Source of the DNA: JAFLCL01 sp039809495
Lineage (GTDB): Bacteria > Myxococcota_A > Polyangia > Polyangiales > Sandaracinaceae
Length of the DNA: 64,000 bases
Direction of reading: 5' to 3'
Assembly (NCBI GenBank): GCA_039809495.1
Contig: JBDHVC010000003.1
Span: 62,001-126,000, forward strand
Each line of letters opens with the position of its first letter. The first letter of the stretch is position 1. Position numbers and translations under genes: made by a program. This document shows, one piece after another, positions 61,306 to 64,000 of the stretch. The notes below the pieces were generated by a model. The model had not been told where the DNA came from. It searched no databases and was given only the letters and a program-made list of their open reading frames with translations.

Positions 61306-62613
61306 GTGCCCTCGCCCTTCGACCTCGACGAGCGACGACGCGAGGCTCGCGCCCACCTCGCGCGGCTCGAGCCCGAGGAGGCGCGCGCGCTCATCGCGGG
61401 CCTGCCCGAGCCCGAGCGCCACGAGCTCTCCGCCTGGGCGCGCGCGATCGACGGCGACCTCGAGCTCGATCTGAGCGCGCTCCGCGCGAACGCCCGCGCG
61501 AGCGGACGCTCGGCGGCCAACGTCGAGCTCACCGCGATCGAGGCGCTCGTTCGGGCCGAGCGCGCCCCGGCGGAGGCCGAGGCGCTCGCGCGGCGCGGCG
61601 CGAGGATGGCGGCGACCGAGGAGCTGCCAGGCCCCGCCTTCCTCGCCAACCTCACGCTCGCGCGGATCCGGCGGCTCTCGGGCCGCCCGCACCTGGCGAC
61701 GCACATCCTCGCGACGCTCTCGCGCTACGCGCCGCCCGCGTGGCACCGGTGGATGGGCTGGGAGCTCGCGCTCTCGTTCGGGCGCGCGGGCGCGGCGCTC
61801 GTGCCCGAGAGCGCGCCCATCGTCCTCGCGATCGCGCGCGCGTGCGAGGGGCCGCCGCCGCGTTGCCCCAAGCTCTTCGAGCGCGACCTCGCGACGCTCC
61901 ACGCCCTCGTCATCCCGAGCGCGCGGGCCGCGGATCCGGCCGTCGCGGCGTTCCGCGAGGGGCGCGCGCACCAGGTGCCGCGAGGCCTCCACGGCCTCTC
62001 GGCGCTCGAGGAGGCGGGCGCGATCGCCTGGGTCGCGGTCGGGCGAGGCGCCCCCACCCGCCTGCTCGCGCTCGGCCTCCCGGCCCTCGAGCGGAGCGGC
62101 TACGTCCGCCTCGAGCAGAGCCAACGCAAGGAGGGGCGAGCGGACATGCTCATCGCCGCCGCCGCGCTGGCGGGCCCCGAGGGCATCGAGGAGGATCGGC
62201 TCTTCGAGGCGAGCTACGGCTTCGCGTTCGTGCCCGAGCTGCACGGGGGGACGTTCGGCCTCGCGATCCACCGCGCGAGGCAGCGGCTCGAGGGGCTCGC
62301 GACGATCGAGCGCGCCGGCGGGCGCCTGCGCCTCGTCGCGCGGCGCGCGCTCGTCGTGCCCGATCCCCGCTGCACCGTCGGCACCGAGGATCGGGCCCTC
62401 TCGCACATCGCGCTCGGAGGGGCGGCGAGCGCGCGCGCCATCGCGGAGAGGCTGGGCGTCTCTCTGCGGAGCGCGCAGCTCGCGCTCGAGGCGCTGATCC
62501 GCGAGGGCCTCTGCGATCGCGCCCGCGTCGGGAACGCCGTCGTCTATCGCGTGGAAGACACGACGTTCCACGAGCCTACCCAGCGTGATGGGGCGCCGCC
62601 GTCCCCGGGATGA
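61306..62613 (+). CDS. Winged-helix protein, probable transcriptional regulator, 435 aa
   Basis: GTG start after a TAGCCT box (61293-61298). The first 300 residues are helical, Ala/Arg/Glu-rich, with a region WHRWMGWELALSFGRAGA. The C-terminus (about 365-420: ALSHIALGGAASARAIAERLGVSLRSAQLALEALIREGL) is a winged helix-turn-helix of the MarR/DeoR style. Target unknown; it is divergent from the kinase operon. Confidence 0.75.
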   Translation: MPSPFDLDERRREARAHLARLEPEEARALIAGLPEPERHELSAWARAIDGDLELDLSALRANARASGRSAANVELTAIEALVRAERAPAEAEALARRGARMAATEELPGPAFLANLTLARIRRLSGRPHLATHILATLSRYAPPAWHRWMGWELALSFGRAGAALVPESAPIVLAIARACEGPPPRCPKLFERDLATLHALVIPSARAADPAVAAFREGRAHQVPRGLHGLSALEEAGAIAWVAVGRGAPTRLLALGLPALERSGYVRLEQSQRKEGRADMLIAAAALAGPEGIEEDRLFEASYGFAFVPELHGGTFGLAIHRARQRLEGLATIERAGGRLRLVARRALVVPDPRCTVGTEDRALSHIALGGAASARAIAERLGVSLRSAQLALEALIREGLCDRARVGNAVVYRVEDTTFHEPTQRDGAPPSPG

Positions 62614-62625
62614 CGCGCATCGCGA

Positions 62626-64000
62626 TCACTCCGGGATCGGTCGCGCGGCGAGGGTGAGCGCCGCCTCGCGGGTCGTGGCGTAGGCGCCCGCGACGAGCGC
62701 CGCGCGCGTCGCGTCGTCGAAGTCGTGCTCGGTCTCCGCGCGCGACGCGAGCATCGCGTCGACCGGCGCCCCGAGGCCCTCGAGGGTGATCGGATGCAGA
62801 TCCAGGCCCTCGCCGGGGCTCGCGAGCGGGCTCCGCAGGTAGCGCGCGGCGTCGGCGCGCGCACCGATCAGGTCTCCCGCGCTGTCGCTCACGCTCGGCG
62901 GGACGTCGGCGAAGACGAGGTTGTTCCGCGAGCGCTGGGCGAACGCGGGGTCGCCGCCCGAGATGTTGAGGCCCCGGCCGCTCGCGACGATCGTGTTGAA
63001 GGCGACGTCGACGCGCCGCGGCTTGTCGTTGTGGCGCTGGATCGTGATCGCGTCGCCGTGCGGGTTCACGAACACGTTGTTCACGATGAGGAGGTTGCCC
63101 TCCGCCTGGAGGAGCCTCTCCGTGGAGTTGTCATAGAAGACGTTGCCGTAGACGACGTAGAGATCCTCGGCGCCGCGCCCCGAGGTGGGGAAGTGGCCGA
63201 GGAGGAGGTTCGGGCGCGCCTCGCTGCCCGGCGTCATCCCGTTCGTCTTCGCGAAGACGTTGTAGCGGATGATCGTCTCGGCGTGGTCCGGCTGCGCCTC
63301 GGAGCGCGCGTTCTGGTGCTTGATCTGCATGCAGTAGCCGACGGCGTCGACGACGGTGTTGAGCTCGATGAGGCCGCGGACGAAGGGCCAGCGGCCGTCG
63401 GAGTTGCCGAGGTAGAGGCCGACGCCCGGCCCGACGATGCGGTTACCGCGGATCACCCAGTCGGTCGCCGGGCTCTTCGTCGAGATGCCGGCGATCTGCT
63501 GGTCGGTCCCGAAGCCGTGCATGTCGATGTCCTCGATGACGACGTGGTGGGTCGGCTTCGCGTCGCCGCCCTGCGAGGCGACGCCGAAGCCGTCGAGCCC
63601 ACGGATGTCGACCTCGAGGCCGCGCAGCTTGATCCAGCTCGCGCCGTGGATCGCGAGGACGTTGAAGTCGTTGCTCCCGAGGAAGAGCGGGCGGTGGCTG
63701 CGATCGAGCGCCTCGACGACGATGCAGCGGCCCTCCTCGCCCGAGACCGTCATCGGGAGCCCGCGCGTGTACGTACCCGGGCGCAGGCGCAGCGTGTCGC
63801 CCGGCGCGATCGTCGCGAGGACGTCGCGGTAGTCGTCGGGCCCAGCCTCGAGCGTCCGCCCTCGGCCCTCGCAGTCCTCCCAAGGCAGGCGCGACCACCC
63901 GCTCGGGGGCGTGACGCCGCCGCCATCGCTCGGCGTGATCGTGCCGCCGTCGCCCTCGCGGGCCGCGTCCGTGAGGGCGACGTCCGCGTCGCCCGCGGCG
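62626..64000 (-). CDS. Right-handed parallel beta-helix protein, runs off right edge
   Basis: The frame is open to base 64000, so the N-terminus is missing. After a Gly/Asp-rich linker and a small domain (WSRLPWEDCEG) comes LRLRPGTYTRGLPM and then beta-helix rungs (WIKLRGLEVDIRGLDGFGV, HVVIEDIDMHGFGTD, WVIRGNRIVGPGVGLYLGN, LLIVNNVFVNPHGDAITI). Resembles chondroitinase-B/right-handed beta-helix families. Probably secreted. Confidence 0.85.
   Translation of the reverse strand, partial: AAGDADVALTDAAREGDGGTITPSDGGGVTPPSGWSRLPWEDCEGRGRTLEAGPDDYRDVLATIAPGDTLRLRPGTYTRGLPMTVSGEEGRCIVVEALDRSHRPLFLGSNDFNVLAIHGASWIKLRGLEVDIRGLDGFGVASQGGDAKPTHHVVIEDIDMHGFGTDQQIAGISTKSPATDWVIRGNRIVGPGVGLYLGNSDGRWPFVRGLIELNTVVDAVGYCMQIKHQNARSEAQPDHAETIIRYNVFAKTNGMTPGSEARPNLLLGHFPTSGRGAEDLYVVYGNVFYDNSTERLLQAEGNLLIVNNVFVNPHGDAITIQRHNDKPRRVDVAFNTIVASGRGLNISGGDPAFAQRSRNNLVFADVPPSVSDSAGDLIGARADAARYLRSPLASPGEGLDLHPITLEGLGAPVDAMLASRAETEHDFDDATRAALVAGAYATTREAALTLAARPIPE

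Overview
This is high-GC DNA (about 70 percent) with strong GC3 bias. The right-hand third carries Asp/Ala-rich lipoproteins, eukaryote-like Ser/Thr kinases, FHA-GAF-sigma54 activators and parallel beta-helix proteins. This mix points to a myxobacterium, probably of the Sandaracinus/Polyangia type. That assignment is from gene content only.

Region 1 (1 to about 39,566) is the right-hand part of a large integrated element. It ends at a tRNA-Leu(CAA) gene (39484-39566, minus strand) with a tyrosine integrase (38085 onward) and an excisionase-like gene (37744-38067) beside it. The left end lies outside the window. Left to right it holds: an Hsp70-like/SNF2 helicase pair; a DUF932 gene; two convergent PD-(D/E)XK-type genes, one coupled to a WYL regulator; two convergent DnaB-like proteins that have lost the Walker A lysine; an HNH nuclease; a TerB-like gene; a Ser/Thr kinase overlapping an ECF sigma factor; a SIS-domain gene overlapping a three-domain fusion (CTP synthase synthetase domain, SAM methyltransferase, cytidylate kinase); a large SF1 helicase facing a four-gene minus-strand operon of membrane, coiled-coil and TerB-like proteins; a RadC-like gene; another PD-(D/E)XK-type gene; an AbiEi/AbiEii toxin-antitoxin pair; a candidate annealing protein with a Cas4/RecB-like exonuclease; an XRE repressor with a clear palindromic operator; an RCC1-repeat lipoprotein; and a frameshifted RepA-like ATPase remnant. 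The island looks like an ICE/IME or prophage-like element loaded with defence and stress genes.

Region 2 (39,567 to 64,000) looks like resident chromosome: a kinase, a sigma54 activator, several lipoproteins, a TlpA-like thioredoxin paired with a beta-rich outer-membrane protein (DUF6029-like), TPR proteins, FxsA, acyl-CoA dehydrogenase, UspA, a HAD phosphatase, and a tightly overlapping minus-strand operon (kinase, beta-helix lipoprotein, small lipoprotein, TPR/PEGA protein).

The most unusual system is at 15931-24945. A GlmS-like SIS protein is translationally coupled to the CTP-synthase/methyltransferase/CMP-kinase fusion, followed by an SF1 helicase and facing membrane and TerB-like genes. 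The fusion lacks a glutaminase, so I infer that it may make a modified pyrimidine nucleotide. Other notable signals are a pair of related operator palindromes (7739-7768, 9800-9821), a duplicated promoter-like motif before two tiny membrane proteins (25140, 29808), many TANNNT boxes 6 to 10 bases before start codons (leaderless transcription), and an integrase whose reading frame runs through the tRNA without a stop.
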